This document shows positions 11,606 to 23,470 of a stretch of DNA of 64,000 nucleotides, piece after piece. The DNA lies in contig PUFA01000077.1 in the NCBI GenBank assembly GCA_003508835.1, forward strand, positions 4,044,001 to 4,108,000, written 5' to 3'. Each line of letters begins with the position of its first letter. Within the stretch, counting starts at the first letter, position 1. This DNA comes from Eonycteris spelaea (taxonomy: Eukaryota > Chordata > Mammalia > Chiroptera > Pteropodidae). The translations under genes were made by a program, and so were the position numbers. The notes below the pieces were generated by a model. It was not told the origin of the DNA. It saw nothing but the letters and a program-made list of their open reading frames with translations, and searched no databases.

Positions 11606-12544
11606 GAAAGAAAGAATGAGGGTATGTTTGCATTCCGGTTAGGCTGATGTTCAAGGGAGTGTTGAAAGATTATTCTTATAGATTGGAGGTCAGGTCATGG
11701 AATACCTTTGGAGTTGAGGTAGGATGTTTTGATTTTAGTTAACAGACATCTTTAATATGTGGGACTTGGACCATGAAATTATTTCTCTTCCCTTTAGCAC
11801 TAAAATTCTGCGAATCTATGAATGTAGCTACTGTATTTTCTTTTCTTTACATTTCAAGTGTTCCTGAAATTAAAGGAAAATGTGCCACTTTTTCTGGCCT
11901 CCCTCTGCACAGAAGATGTATTTGCCCTCAAAGCTTACTTTTGTGGGGTTATGGGCCTTCATTTGCTCAGGAATCTTTATTTTGTTTTTGTTTTACTTTG
12001 CAAAAATCAAAGGAAAGATGTCAGAGAAGTTGGAATTAAACTAAATTCTTACCATACGGATATTTCACTAAATGGCTATTTCACTGAGGCTGCCTTGCTG
12101 TGTCCTGTAGTTACTTAATAACAAGGATCGTGAGGCTGAATTTGAAGAATTTCAGGCCCTAATAAACGCACATTCCCCTGTGTCCCAGAAGGTTCGACAA
12201 CTGATGCTGCCTATTTACCTGATCACTCAGGTTGGCACTACAATTTGTTTCGAAGATTCAAATAAACCCATTTCACCAATGGTAGCTGGCAATGGGAATG
12301 TCAGATCACGTGTCGGTTCAGAAATAAAAATATTCAAGAGAAAATGGATTTTAAGGAAGGACTCAAGGTTAAACCTAATTCTGAATAACTGGAGAAGGTT
12401 GGAAGGATGTATGTTTGCGTTTTGATCATTATTTACGTAGGAAAGATGGAATAGAAGTTAGTTATCGGCTACTGGGTTTGCTGAGCAGTATTCTTTTCAC
12501 GGCAGCAGAGGGGAGTATGGGGGGTGCATGAATTCGAGGGGCAG

Positions 12545-12830
12545 GCTGAATGGGTTCAGGTCCTAACTTTTCCATTTTCTTATTGTGTGACTTTGGATAG
12601 GTTGTTTAACCTTTACTTTCTTTTATGTAAAATAAGAATAACACCTTATTACTTTTCTTGTATGTAAAATAGGAAAATATCTCATGGGGTTGGTATAAAA
12701 ATAAGTGAGGTTATCTTAGAGGAGTCTTATAAGGATTACATGAGTTGATCTTATAGAGCTGTTCTACAGGTTAAATGAGTTAATGAGCCAAAAACAGTAT
12801 TTGGGACATAGTAAAAGCTGCTTACGTATG
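12545..12830 (+). mobile_element. MIR SINE with internal duplication
   Basis: It shows the MIR sense order: GGTTCAGGTCCTAAC, TGTGTGACTTTGGATAGGTTGTTTAACC, then TATGTAAAATAAGAATAACACC and TGAGTTAATGAGCC, ending with GGGACATAGTAAAAGC. The segment ending TATGTAAAATA occurs twice (about 12625-12635 and 12661-12671), so part of the core is duplicated and the copy is longer than usual. Confidence 0.6.
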
Positions 12831-14574
12831 AACGACTAGTGTTTACAGTTTCTTCATATATTTAAAATGTGAGATATTTACTTGTTTTGTATTTGTTTGC
12901 TGATTTTTGTTTTACACCTGATGCTTGAAAAGCTGGTTCCGTTTGGGTTTCTTTCATAGTGACGTAAGTAGCTCTTTTGGGACCTACCAGAGGACATCAC
13001 TGTGTCTTGAGGAACTTGTCCATTTGTGAAGCCTGAAGAAGTAAAGGAAGAGGATGTGGCTACTACATTTATTTTTCAAAAGAATGGGGGAGGAGGTGTT
13101 GCTTCGTAAATCTGATTTTTGCAAAAAGTTTTATGATGAAAGTTAGGTATTTTTTTGATAGAATCGACTCTTTTTCTAAGACTCTAGATGCCTAATGCCT
13201 GATTGTGTCTTAAATATGTTTTTTAAATCAAAGCAGTTAAATGAAGCACAGATTGGCTTTCATCCAGACCTGAAGTGAAATTCAGCCATTCATTCATTCA
13301 GTTAACACATATTTCAGAGCACCTGACATGTCCCAAACATAGCCGTAGGAACTGGGAATACAGGTCACAAATAGTGAGGATCTGCTTTCTTTGTAGAGGT
13401 TTGAGATACTTCTTGCAAGTCCAGCTTTGTATTTTTCATAGATTTCTGTTACTTGTGTTACCTCATTCCAAATAATGACTATATTATGAGATACCAGCCT
13501 GTTACCCTTACAAGGGACCTTAGAGACCATTTAATTGAGTGGCTTCACTTTACAGAGAAACTCAGAATGTTTAAGTGGCTTGTGGATATCATGTCTTATA
13601 TTTTTTCTCAAAATATCAATATATAAATTTTCAAACACACACAAAACTTAAAGAATTTAGTATGAAGACTCATATGCCAGCACCAAGATTCTACCATTAT
13701 GTGTATGAGTGTGTGTATATTTTTTAATAAAGTTCTCTTGGGCCTCATTGGTTATTGATCTCATGTGTAATATTAGAAAATTACGTTACAACACACTAAA
13801 GGGTAGATTTATACTTCTAGTTGAAGTCAGTTAATATTTTCCTTTCATTTTATTAATAAAGCAAAAGGAAATTCAAGGCCAGAAGAAGAGACAACAGTCC
13901 TAGTTTTATAATAAATATTGCAGTTTAATATTGGACTTAGTTGAATGTTCGAGTGGCTCTTTTGTACAAGACACAGGCTAGGTGGTTTTGAAAATATAAA
14001 GTAAGATAAGGTATGGTCCCCAGAGTTAGAGATTTTATCATTCACATAGGGAAAAGAGAAATCCATGCATTGACTTATAAAGATATACAACAGTGAAAAT
14101 TTAGTGTCAAATATTCCAACTAAGTACTGTATTAGAATATTCCACTGTTGATCCTTTAGAAGTTTTACACTTAATACTTTTCTCACATTTCGCATGTTTT
14201 CATACACCAAGTAGACTAGGTCTGTGGGAATAAGAAATTGCAATTTTGAGGAGTAGGAGATAGAGAGGTTGGGGCTAAATAACCAGACTTTGAATTCGAG
14301 GACTTGGACTTTGTCACTTGGATTTCTAAGAACCCCTGAGTGATTTTGAATAGAAGAAGAGCTACCATCAGTCAGCAGTCACTGAGCTTTCTGAGTTGTG
14401 TGCTGGTAGTATCTGAGAAAGATGACACTGGTGACTGTGTGGAGGACGAGCTGGAAGGGAGGTCTTTAGCTGGTTAGGGGGGTTAGTTAGAAGGAAGAAG
14501 CAGATGTGAGTAGGTGAGGGTTGAGTGATGGACTAAAAAGGGTGGATGTAAGAGGAATTGCAATGGAAAAAGTA

Positions 14575-14595
14575 TGTGTGTGTGTGTGTGTGTGT
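14575..14595 (+). repeat. (TG)n microsatellite
   Basis: About ten uninterrupted TG units. Confidence 0.85.
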
Positions 14596-15771
14596 TGAAC
14601 AGCCATGTGAGAGGCAAGGGGAGGGAGAAGAAATGAAAGAATCAATGGCGGGCTCAAGCTGGCTCAGACCTGCTCAGAAGGGCCAGCTGCGTGCTTCTCT
14701 GCCCTTCTCAGCTCCATCTTCAGTAACGGCACATTTGCAGCTTGAAATCGGCTGCTGTCGAAGTCTTTACACCTCCAGTAGCAGCAAGCCCTACAAGCCA
14801 CGGCATTTTATTTTTCCAGAGAACCAGTTTACCTGCACACCATGGGGTGACCCAGAATTTTGTGTTCAGGTGACTGTTAAATGAGTAGAGATTTTGGAGA
14901 AGATGCTGAGTTTGGTTTGAGACCTGCCGAGATTGTAGTGACAACTGGGAACAGTCTGGCAATGTGGCAGATTCCATCTCTAAGTGTCATCACTATCCTT
15001 TTGGTAGAGACTGTAAAAGTATTGTTCAGTGAATTTACTACACTACCTCAGAGTTGAACCAAAAAGATGAAATCTTTGTGAAGGCACGTTTTGCATTATA
15101 ATTGTAATTTCATTGCAGGAACCTGGAAAACCCTGTTGTTTCTTCGGTAAAATATTTTATAGTAATTGTAAAGTTTCTTAGGGGTCAAAGAGTAGCTAAG
15201 CACAAAACAAAGTAATAATTCATCTGAATTCATGTTCACAGGGGCTCCCGTGATTAGAGAGACAATCGTGTGCTATTAGTCTGGAGGGGGAACATAGTAA
15301 GGATATAGGAGGTTCACAGACCTCATCTTTTACTTGAATTTTTAGGTTGGAAGATCTTTTGCAAATAGATCTTTGAGAACTATTATTCAAAAACTTGAAA
15401 CAGGTTAGCTCTTCAGCAGAGATTAATGAAATGCATGATGAAGATTCAGTAGAGTACAATTCATAGAGTGGTGTGTAGTGTGGAAAGGTGCGAACAACCT
15501 ACTAGTGTAACTGTATGTTACAAAGCAGCATTGCTGCACGATCCCGGTTTCGTATGAAAACATACTGCCTATGCATTAAAAGGCTGGAGGAGTCCGGTAT
15601 TTTAAAAAACTGTTTCAGTTTGGTGGGGTTACCAGTCACTGTTTATATCTGTCCCGTGTGTGTTTACTGCAGAATTACTAGAGCTACGAAAAATGTTGTA
15701 ATAAGATGCACTATCCCTATGCTTGGCTGAATGCAGTATTAAAAGTAACTTGATGATTTAAAATTTTACAG

Positions 15772-15807
15772 GGTGTCCCAGGGGCAAAAGGAGAACGAGG
15801 AGAACGA
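15772..15807 (+). CDS. COL14A1: COL14A1 exon C, end of COL2 helix
   Basis: 36 bp, 12 codons, reading GVPGAKGERGER. The acceptor is TTTTACAG and the donor GTAAGT. This is the last pure Gly-X-Y exon of COL2. It ends with two Lys/Arg-rich triplets just before the NC2 hinge, a pattern shared with collagen XII. Phase 0 at both ends joins it to exon B and to the GDLQSQ exon. In the shifted frame created by exon A it would stay open and read into the stop in exon D. Confidence 0.95.
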
Positions 15808-16854
15808 GTAAGTATCCTGCCTGGCTCATGCCAGCCGGCTAGTTGTTCACGGTTCATTGCGTAACCCTGACAATGACCATTTCCTGTCATGATTATTCAG
15901 TGCTCTTAAAACATTCCTTCTCTCTCTACTCCTTCTTCAACTCATTGGACCCTGAGCCCATTTTCAAATGGAAAACGCCCTGTGGGTTGGAAGTCAGGAG
16001 AGCTGGTTCCTAGTAGCAGCAGATCTGCTTACCATCCAGCAAGGTGACCTTAGGTCCATTTCTTTAAGGAGAAATGGAGGGAATCAAACTCATCTAACTC
16101 ACAAAGTGAATTTGATGAAGAAATTATAGATTGGTTGTGAAAAGGCTTCAGATGAGTTAAAGCTCTATACAAATGCCAAAGAGTAGAGTGGGACTCGTGG
16201 CTTTCCAATAGTGGCCCCCAGAAAGACAACGGCAGGCATGGAATCGAGGAGCCGGCTGCGAAACTCAAATCAGTGTCTTTGGGGGACCTTATCTCTCCTT
16301 CGAGAAATTCTACAGCTGCTAATATAATTGTGTCGTTGGCTATAGTAGAAACAGCCGTGACCTCCAAGTACCTCTGTGGAACCTCGGGCAATGTGTTTAA
16401 CTCTGTTTGTCTATAAATGGGTTTAACACCTTTCTTCTGAGTTGTTATTTGTATTAAGTAAGCCACTGCTTGAGAAAGTGCTGCATTTTATAAGCTCTAA
16501 AGAGCTATAAATGAGGCATTAAATGTATATATAAATGTGTGTATATATATATACATATATACACACACACACACATGCATGAGTTTGTTTCAAAACTATT
16601 AAAGTTTTTAAACTCTGGAACAGAAAATGCTTTCTTAAGCTTTTTAAGTTAATAACGTCTCTCAAGAACCTTGCAGCATGAGTGCTATATTGCTTACTTC
16701 TTCTTTGCGTGCACCATGGCGGTCAATCCTACCTGTTGCCAGAAGCGGGAGCCTAGGTGAGAGCAATGGGTCCCGCCAGATCTCCACCCTGGAGGTCCTG
16801 CCGTGTGTCTGGGCTTGTGGCTGAGTCAGGAGCTTGCTTTTTCTTCTCATCCAG
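15808..16854 (+). other. COL14A1: COL14A1 intron C with two MIR-like fragments
   Basis: A 1.05 kb intron from GTAAGT to CATCCAG. Two MIR-like sense fragments are visible, at about 15985-16170 (AAGTCAGGAGAGCTGG, AAGGTGACCTTAGG) and 16350-16520 (GTACCTCTGTGGAACC, TTTGTCTATAAATGGG). A TA/CA alternating stretch lies at 16528-16577. Confidence 0.7.
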
Positions 16855-16921
16855 GGTGACCTGCAGTCTCAAGCCATGGTGAGAGCGGTGGCGCGCCAGG
16901 TGTGCGAACAGCTCATCCAGA
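16855..16921 (+). CDS. COL14A1: COL14A1 exon D, NC2 hinge with conserved Cys
   Basis: 67 bp, starting in phase 0 and ending after the first base of a split Ser codon. It reads GDLQSQAMVRAVARQVCEQ then LIQ, the start of the NC2 hinge between COL2 and COL1. The single Cys in ARQVCEQ is the FACIT hinge cysteine, and the helical-looking stretch around it probably helps the three chains align. This motif separates COL14A1 from its close relative COL12A1, which has a similar but distinct hinge. The donor is GTAAGT. TGA at 16857-16859, out of frame here, is where the frameshift from exon A would end the protein. Confidence 0.95.
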
Positions 16922-19804
16922 GTAAGTGCCTTATAGTTAGAGACGTTTTCTGTTACTTGTCCAGATGGGATTTTGCCTTTTCCATGAGTGTAATGACTAA
17001 GGAGAATACCTCTCAAGCTCTTTCTTGTGGTAGACACGTAAGCTTTACAGATGGCCATCGCTAAGCCATCTAAGAGAAGTTACAGATCACCTTCGATTTA
17101 TTTCTACATCGGTGGTGCAGATGTCAAATTCCTCTGTGTCATCTGTCCAAGAGCTCTCTGTTGTCCAGATAGATTTAATTTGGCTTCCCAGATCAAATCT
17201 TTTACTCCTCCCTCATCTTGCCAGATTAATAGATTTTTTTTTTTCTTAAATACTCAGGGATTGAAAAGTGCCAGACTAAGGCATCAGAAACTACCTTCAA
17301 AAAGGTGATTCGCAGTGTGGATTTCTATTAACTCACTAGATTTAAATCAATACCTCCTTCTTATGCATTTATTTTGATAAACCCAAGATTCTTTCCTTTA
17401 TTCTTTACGATTTATGCCAAAATACACACACACACGAAGAGTCTTCATGAGATATTTGGTATGATACTTGTGTTTCTTGCTAAAAATTACATCGGAACAC
17501 ACTTGATATGACACCTATCATGCTTTTTTTCTTTTCATTTTAAACCTGAAATTTTCCAGAGTCCAGTATTTCAATTACAGATTCCTGCTCATTCATTTAT
17601 CACCCATCCATTTTGTACATTTCCCTCCTGGCCACTGCCTATATATTTTGTCTCCATAATCTAACCAGAGTTATTAAATGGATCAGTAATTTGTTCAGGC
17701 CCAGGAGGATCTGAGGCCAAGTAGAGATGAAATATTCCTCTCAAAGCGCACCAGCTCTGGCCTAACTCTACTGTCAAGCCCCCCACTCCACACACCATTG
17801 TGTCCTCTGCCTCCAGGGGTGACATTACCTGAGCGGCTGCCTTGACAGCTTTGAGGTTACCTTTCATCTAACCCAGGAAAGTTTGGGAGTCCTGTAAGTG
17901 TCCCAGGAGGCCCTGTGGACTCGGTTCAAAATTCCATCTGCGGGAGATAACACCAGAACCCACCCCTGGGGAAAGCATGGAATAAAGGTCAGCATGAGCT
18001 TGAGAGAGTTTTCATTAAGACAAAAAATCTCAGGGCAAATAAATGCAAAGCTGCCATCTTCAGACACTGTAGTAATGCTCCCTATATTTTAACTTTATTT
18101 CATTTTATGTTATGCTGCCCAAGCTAAATGTGAGTGGAAGAGAGAATTTACCCACTAAATGAAACTGTTGGAGTTCAATGACAAAATAAGATTCTTGAAA
18201 ACACAATAAATCGTAAAAGGGAAATTGAACATTAAGTAGAATATGTCAAAAGCTAGCCTGTATCTTGGATTATTTTGTAGGTTTCTCACTTAAAGTATTC
18301 AATGTAAATGAGCAGATCATTAGTTTAAGGAAACCTAATGGTGAAACCCTAACATGACGCACTGACCACGGTATGTGGAAGATTTCACAATAGTTGCTGT
18401 CTTATTCTGCTGTGGAGTGAAAATCTCGTATAAATGTATGATTATTTAAAACGTGCCCTTAAAAAGTGAGAGTTCAAAATTGAGGGTTTTTTTCCCTCAG
18501 GATTTCTCGGATTCTTATGAATGACTTCTAGGAAATGGAAGCCAGCGAGAGGCTATACAAAAATGTTGAAATGGGTCTGTGAAATTGGGAGGCCCCTCCT
18601 GTCAGTGCAGGTGTGAGAGAAAGTCCTAGAAGAGATTATGTGCTGCTTTATGAAGCAACCTACCCAGAGGCTGTGTTTCTGGCACCTCAGCCGCCTTCCC
18701 ACTCCCTGCTTCAGATTTCTCTGGGCTTCTTCCTTCATTCTTCATGTTCCCTTTCAGCACTGGATTGATCAGTTAGCATATAATTCCTCACAAACTCAGT
18801 TCTCTGGTATTTAGTCCAGAGCTGATCAGAAGAATTATGCTAAGAAAAGTTACATAGGAAACTTTGAGGTTAAAGTGATGACAGTTAGAGGAGGGATTAA
18901 GGACCTCTCTCTGGTCAAAAGAGGAAGCTGAAAAGTAGCTATAGAAATTCCGGCCCCACCCAACATTGATGGACATGTCTACTGATGGGCCCAAGTCACC
19001 TGGAAGCCAATTCTAATTACTATCATGGGCCTATGCTTAAGAATGTTTCAATATATTTTAGAAATAATCCCTCTAAAAACGATTACTCATATCTATTTAA
19101 GTTTAAATGTTTGAGAAGGGACAAGTAATAATTATTAAGAAGATTCACTTACAGGGGAAAACCTTGCCTCCTGATGATGCTAGAAAAATGAGGCACTATG
19201 GTATCAAGTACTTCATTAATCTGTACTTCTAAATATTAAAACACATTCTTCCAGGCAACACTGAGTTAAGTGATGATGGAAGAGAGAGCCAGATTTAAAA
19301 AAAAAAAGTGGGAGTTTCTACAGCCGGGACCTTAGTAAAGATTTCTGCAAAAAGGCTTGGCAACAAAACGATAAGTTGAAACAGAGCACTTGTCTGCTGA
19401 TTTGTGAGCAAGAGGGTGGAGAAGACTTTGTGGGTTGGAGAAAAGACAATTTGGGGAGGGAGGAGTTGCTAGAGAGGAGGGGCAGCTGGGTGAGGGGTCT
19501 AGGGGTCAGGTAAATTGTGGGGGGTAAAGATAAAATTTATGACTTCTGTGCAGTGATGTTTACTGAGATGCTGACATGAGCTGTGGAATTCCAAACACAT
19601 GAGATGCAACTTGAGTATAATCCAGCTGTGTGTATCAGCCAGTGTGAAATGTAAAAATGTTCAAGTTGGAAATCAACATATCGCAGAGGGGTGTGCTTTC
19701 CCCCTTGATGGGTGTCTAGCAGAATTGTTCGGAGCCTTGACACATACTAGCTCGTCCTTCCTTTGTGTGACGATTGAATGCTGGCTTTGTGCTTTGTGTC
19801 TCAG
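16922..19804 (+). other. COL14A1: COL14A1 intron D
   Basis: A 2.9 kb intron from GTAAGT to TCTCAG. No repeat family could be named with confidence. It contains ordinary AT-rich sequence and a G/A-rich patch at 19430-19530. Confidence 0.85.
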
Positions 19805-19993
19805 GTCACATGTCCAGGTACACAGCCATTCTCAACCAGATTCCCAGCCATTCCTCGTCAATCCGGACCGTCCAAGGGCCTCCTGGGGAGCCTGGAAGAC
19901 CAGGCTCACCTGGAACCCCTGGTGAACAAGGACCCCCAGGGACCCCAGGCTTCCCGGGAAATGCAGGCGTGCCAGGAACCCCGGGAGAACGAG
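19805..19993 (+). CDS. COL14A1: COL14A1 exon E, NC2 end and start of COL1 helix
   Basis: 189 bp: two bases completing Ser, 62 codons, then the first G of a split Gly codon. It reads [20 protein letters not shown] then TVQ, the end of the NC2 hinge, followed by an unbroken Gly-X-Y run opening [10 protein letters not shown] and closing GVPGTPGER. The COL1 helix therefore begins within this exon. The acceptor is TGTCTCAG and the donor GTAAGT. The sequence matches the collagen XIV C-terminal region as I know it. If the intron were retained, the frame would run on and stop at about 20070, adding an unrelated tail; nothing suggests that this is used. Confidence 0.96.
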
Positions 19994-20924
19994 GTAAGTG
20001 GGGCGAGGAAACAGACCATAACAGTGGTGCTTATACGATGATAAAGCCCAAAATAATAGAACTGAATTAATTCTACGCCATCTATTCTTCAGCTTATTTA
20101 TCCCCAAGGCTGAGAAAATGGAGTAATCTACAAAATGTTTATCAAGAGCCACATTTGCTTGTATGAAAAAGGAGGATCAGAACCCTCAACTCACCTCATA
20201 AAAGGCTTTTGACCTGAGAGAAACATGTCCCCTCTAAATGGAGGAATTAAGAAAAACGCCCCTTCCCGGTGGGAGAATCAGAAAATGATGCCTCCTCTGG
20301 ACATGTGTGGATCACACATACGGCATGGCAGTCAGAGAGGTCACTTCTTAGTCTGGTGCTTTTCTGTGTGCAGTGCCTAGTCAAGCTGCTCTGAAGTGAG
20401 TCATGAGCTCTATTGACATATGATCCACATATGCCTATGTGGAACATGCCAGCTCTAAACTCATCTTCCTATACTATGAGGCAGCATTTTGTTTAATAAT
20501 TTAAAAGGGCTGATGTTTTATATTTCCTGCTAAAGTTCCTTTGAAATAGAGATCCTACTTAGTCTTTTCTTCTACCCTTTATAGGTCTTAGTAGTATTGT
20601 AGAATACGATAATAAGACGCTTTGATAGAATTTCACCCAGTTCTGTAACTGACCAAGATCTCTCACTCCAGAAGTAGATCAAAGAAATGTGAGAAACTGA
20701 GGCTACATATTAACCACAAAGAAAATGATGAGAAAAGAGACAATAAAACTATTTTTTAAGAATTTACGGAATGTAGATCTGAGGAAAAGCATATGATTAT
20801 CTGTCTGCTCTGTGAATCATGTTGCGTTTGTGAGATGGGTAAGATCTATTCCTCTTAAAATCTGGATGTAAAATGCAGATTACATAGATTGTATTTCACA
20901 TTCTGTCTTGATCCACGCCAACAG

Positions 20925-21225
20925 GCCGAGTGCATTTCTACCTCGTCATTTTTGTGCCTGTTCTTCCTTCGGAGACATCCTTTCCCTTCTCATCTTACGG
21001 GCGTCTTACTCTTAGTTCAAGGCTCAGCCTAACCCCTGTCTCATGCATGAAATTTTTGTTAATCACTGCAGACCACAAACGTCTGCAGCCCTTGAAGCCC
21101 TGACTGTCTGTTCTACCCATTTTAGCACCCAGCAGACGTTAGTGAACAGCTAGGTTGCTGAGAGCAGGAATCAGGTCTGCATTGCTTTGCACATAATAGG
21201 TACTCACTGGGTAATTATTGCTTTG
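20925..21225 (+). mobile_element. L2 LINE 3' fragment, sense
   Basis: It follows the usual L2 3' order: TTCCTTCGGAGACATCC, AGTTCAAGGCTCAGCC, a GAGAGCAGGAATCAGG block, then GCACATAATAGGTACTCA. Old and degenerate. Confidence 0.55.
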
Positions 21226-22199
21226 ACTATGACCCAGCTCTGATTTTCTTTTCTGAAGGTTTTCCTTTACCAGGGCACTACTAAATCAGCAGATGTAGGG
21301 AAAGGCATAATTTCCTTGCAGGACACCAAAGACCTGGCAGCCAGGAAGGTGGCCACCTCTGTCAGCAGGGCACCTCTAACGGTGCTGGTGATGGATCGGC
21401 TGTGACTCAGGGAGCACGGAGCCAGCACTTGAGTCACTTACAGCAAGTCACAAGTTGTCTTTGTTCTTTTTGTCAGTCCTCCCTTGTTCTTGCCAGGCTG
21501 AGTCTTTCTTGCTCTGCAAGAACACTTGAATGCTTAGACCTAGGAGTTCTTATACAGTGGCCCAGAGAACCTTTGAAACAAGAATTTCCATGATACAATT
21601 TTCTTAAATACATACACACACACACATACACACACATATGTGTAGATACTCCTAAAGAATATAGTAGACAAGCAAAATCCTGAATTTCACAAATACATGG
21701 AGGATGACAAAAAGTGAGATGCCCTTTGAGCCTGAGGGAAGGTGATTTTATTTGATCACCAGTTGAGGGGTGTGGTTTTGGGTTTAAGGCCCACATCCCA
21801 AAAGTTTTAGATCAGGAACCATACAGCTAACGATTTTCATGTTTAAATGGGATATCCATAATGGCTGGAATTTATATCTGGTTTATTTTGTACAGTAAAT
21901 CAGCAAATATTTGTTGAATGCAGGACTTATGTAAGGCTTTTGGCTTGTCATTGTGTAAGAGCATATTATTATTATGACTTTCGGTTTTAGGCACCAAATA
22001 TAGCTGCCAATATTGTGCTCAGTCCAATATACACATGTTCTCATTTGGATAAAATAAGAGGTGTGGTTTGGACAAGGAATATGACGCATCACTGAATGTT
22101 CAGGCTGGGAGATGGTACACGCTAAGGGAGTTGTGTAGGAAGTAAACGTTATCAAAACTTAGAAGAAGATATCACTGTGACCTTTGATTTAAAAAAGGG

Positions 22200-22425
22200 C
22201 ACTAACATTTATTAAGCAACTATTTGATAAACTATCAGCTGCTTAGCAAATTATTAATGCTCATAAAAACCGTACGGATCAGTATTATCCCTACTTTTAG
22301 GTGAGGGGACTGAGGCTCAGCTAGATTTTTCAATTGTCCAGGGTTGTTCAGTGGAACAATAAGGAACCAGAATTCAAATCCAGATGTGTACGGTCCCAGA
22401 ATACCTGTGCTTGCTCCACTCTGCC
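22200..22425 (-). mobile_element. MIR SINE, antisense
   Basis: The + strand carries the reverse-complement MIR signature: ACATTTATTAAGCAAC, TTAATGCTCATAAAAACC, GGTGAGGGGACTGAGGCTC, then GAACCAGAATTCAAATCC and CTTGCTCCACTCTGC. Confidence 0.7.
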
Positions 22426-22974
22426 GTGAATTCATTGCTTAGAGGGGGATTCACAGAGGAGAGGCCAGAACGGCACAAGGTCTGGCAAACCCTGTTTCGT
22501 GATGACTCCGAATAACCACACTTCAAAACATGGGAACTGCTGGGCTGATCAGAATGTCTGAGCGGGCTGCGGTTGCACTGTTTGCAAGCCCCTTGTGCAC
22601 TCTGTTCTGCTGTGTTTGGATAGTTGTGGAACATCCATGACCTGGCAAAGGACCAGCTTGGAGATGAAGCTGGGTGATCAGTTAGGTGAATATAACTGTG
22701 ATAAAAACATTTCCCATGGCTTCACATTTTGGCACTTGACAATTCTTCTAAGATTCAAGCATGTGCCCAGGCTATGTAAGAGTCCAAGTAGGAAAATGAC
22801 CTATAGGGAAACTGGTCACGAATTCAGCAATTCGAGAGTACACCTATAGAAGTTACACTTCTATTACAGTATCTCACCCTGGGGGCAAGTAGGGGAGAAA
22901 CCTGGAACAAGGCAATTCAACCTTATTTTACCTCTGCTATCTTCAAAGAGAAACCATTGTGATGCTGCTTTAAC

Positions 22975-23470
22975 TAGAAGCAGCACAACAAGATAGAATG
23001 GGGTTTGGGACATCAGTCATGCAAGGGTTAAAATCCTAGCTTAGCCACATACCTGCTATATAATTTTGGCCACTGGATCTTACAACCTAATCTTCCTGGG
23101 TCTTCATTCATTCATCTAACAAGCATTTACTGAGCATCGACTACATGTTGGGCATGGTGCTAGGCACTAAGGACGTAGTGCTAAACAGAGCAGGCATTTC
23201 CAGTCTTTCATGTGCCCAGCATGGAGACAGATATTGAACAAAAGATGCATGAGTAGTTTAATTTCAGTTGTTATCAATGCTGTGAAAAAATTCAGGATGC
23301 TCTGCCAGCATGGCAGAGTAGACTCAGACTTACTCTGTCGAGTTAGTGAGTTTCAGCTGAGACCTAAAAGCTTAAGAGTTTGGCATAACAGTGAAAGAGT
23401 CAGAAGAGAGCACTCGAGGCAAGATGGCAATAGCGTGTGCAAAGGCCCTGAGGCGGGGAAGGACTAAAAC
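22975..23470. mobile_element. MIR fragment followed by antisense L2
   Basis: 22975-23100 resembles a sense MIR (GGGTTAAAATCCTAGCTTAG, GGTCTTCATT). From 23105, CATTCATTCATCTAACAAGC and GGGCATGGTGCTAGGCAC begin a long reverse-complement L2 3' end. It continues through GAGACAGATATTGAAC and ends with CAAAGGCCCTGAGGCGGG. Confidence 0.6.

Larger units (their letters stand above)
7366..15771 (+). other. COL14A1: COL14A1 intron B
   Basis: An 8.4 kb intron between GTGAGT and TTTTACAG. It contains a MaLR-like LTR (8172-8645), a CA-rich alternating tract (9115-9184), MIR and L2 fragments (10410-10620), a long sense L2 (11040-11605), a MIR with an internal duplication (12545-12830), an L2/MIR-type CATT end near 13280 and a TG microsatellite (14575-14595). 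I found no coding exon. Confidence 0.9.

Noticed and set aside
19774..20070. A 98-codon frame that includes collagen repeats and then an unrelated tail
   Set aside because: This is exon E read through its GTAAGT donor into the intron and from an intronic ATG; the spliced frame continues in exon F with correct phase.
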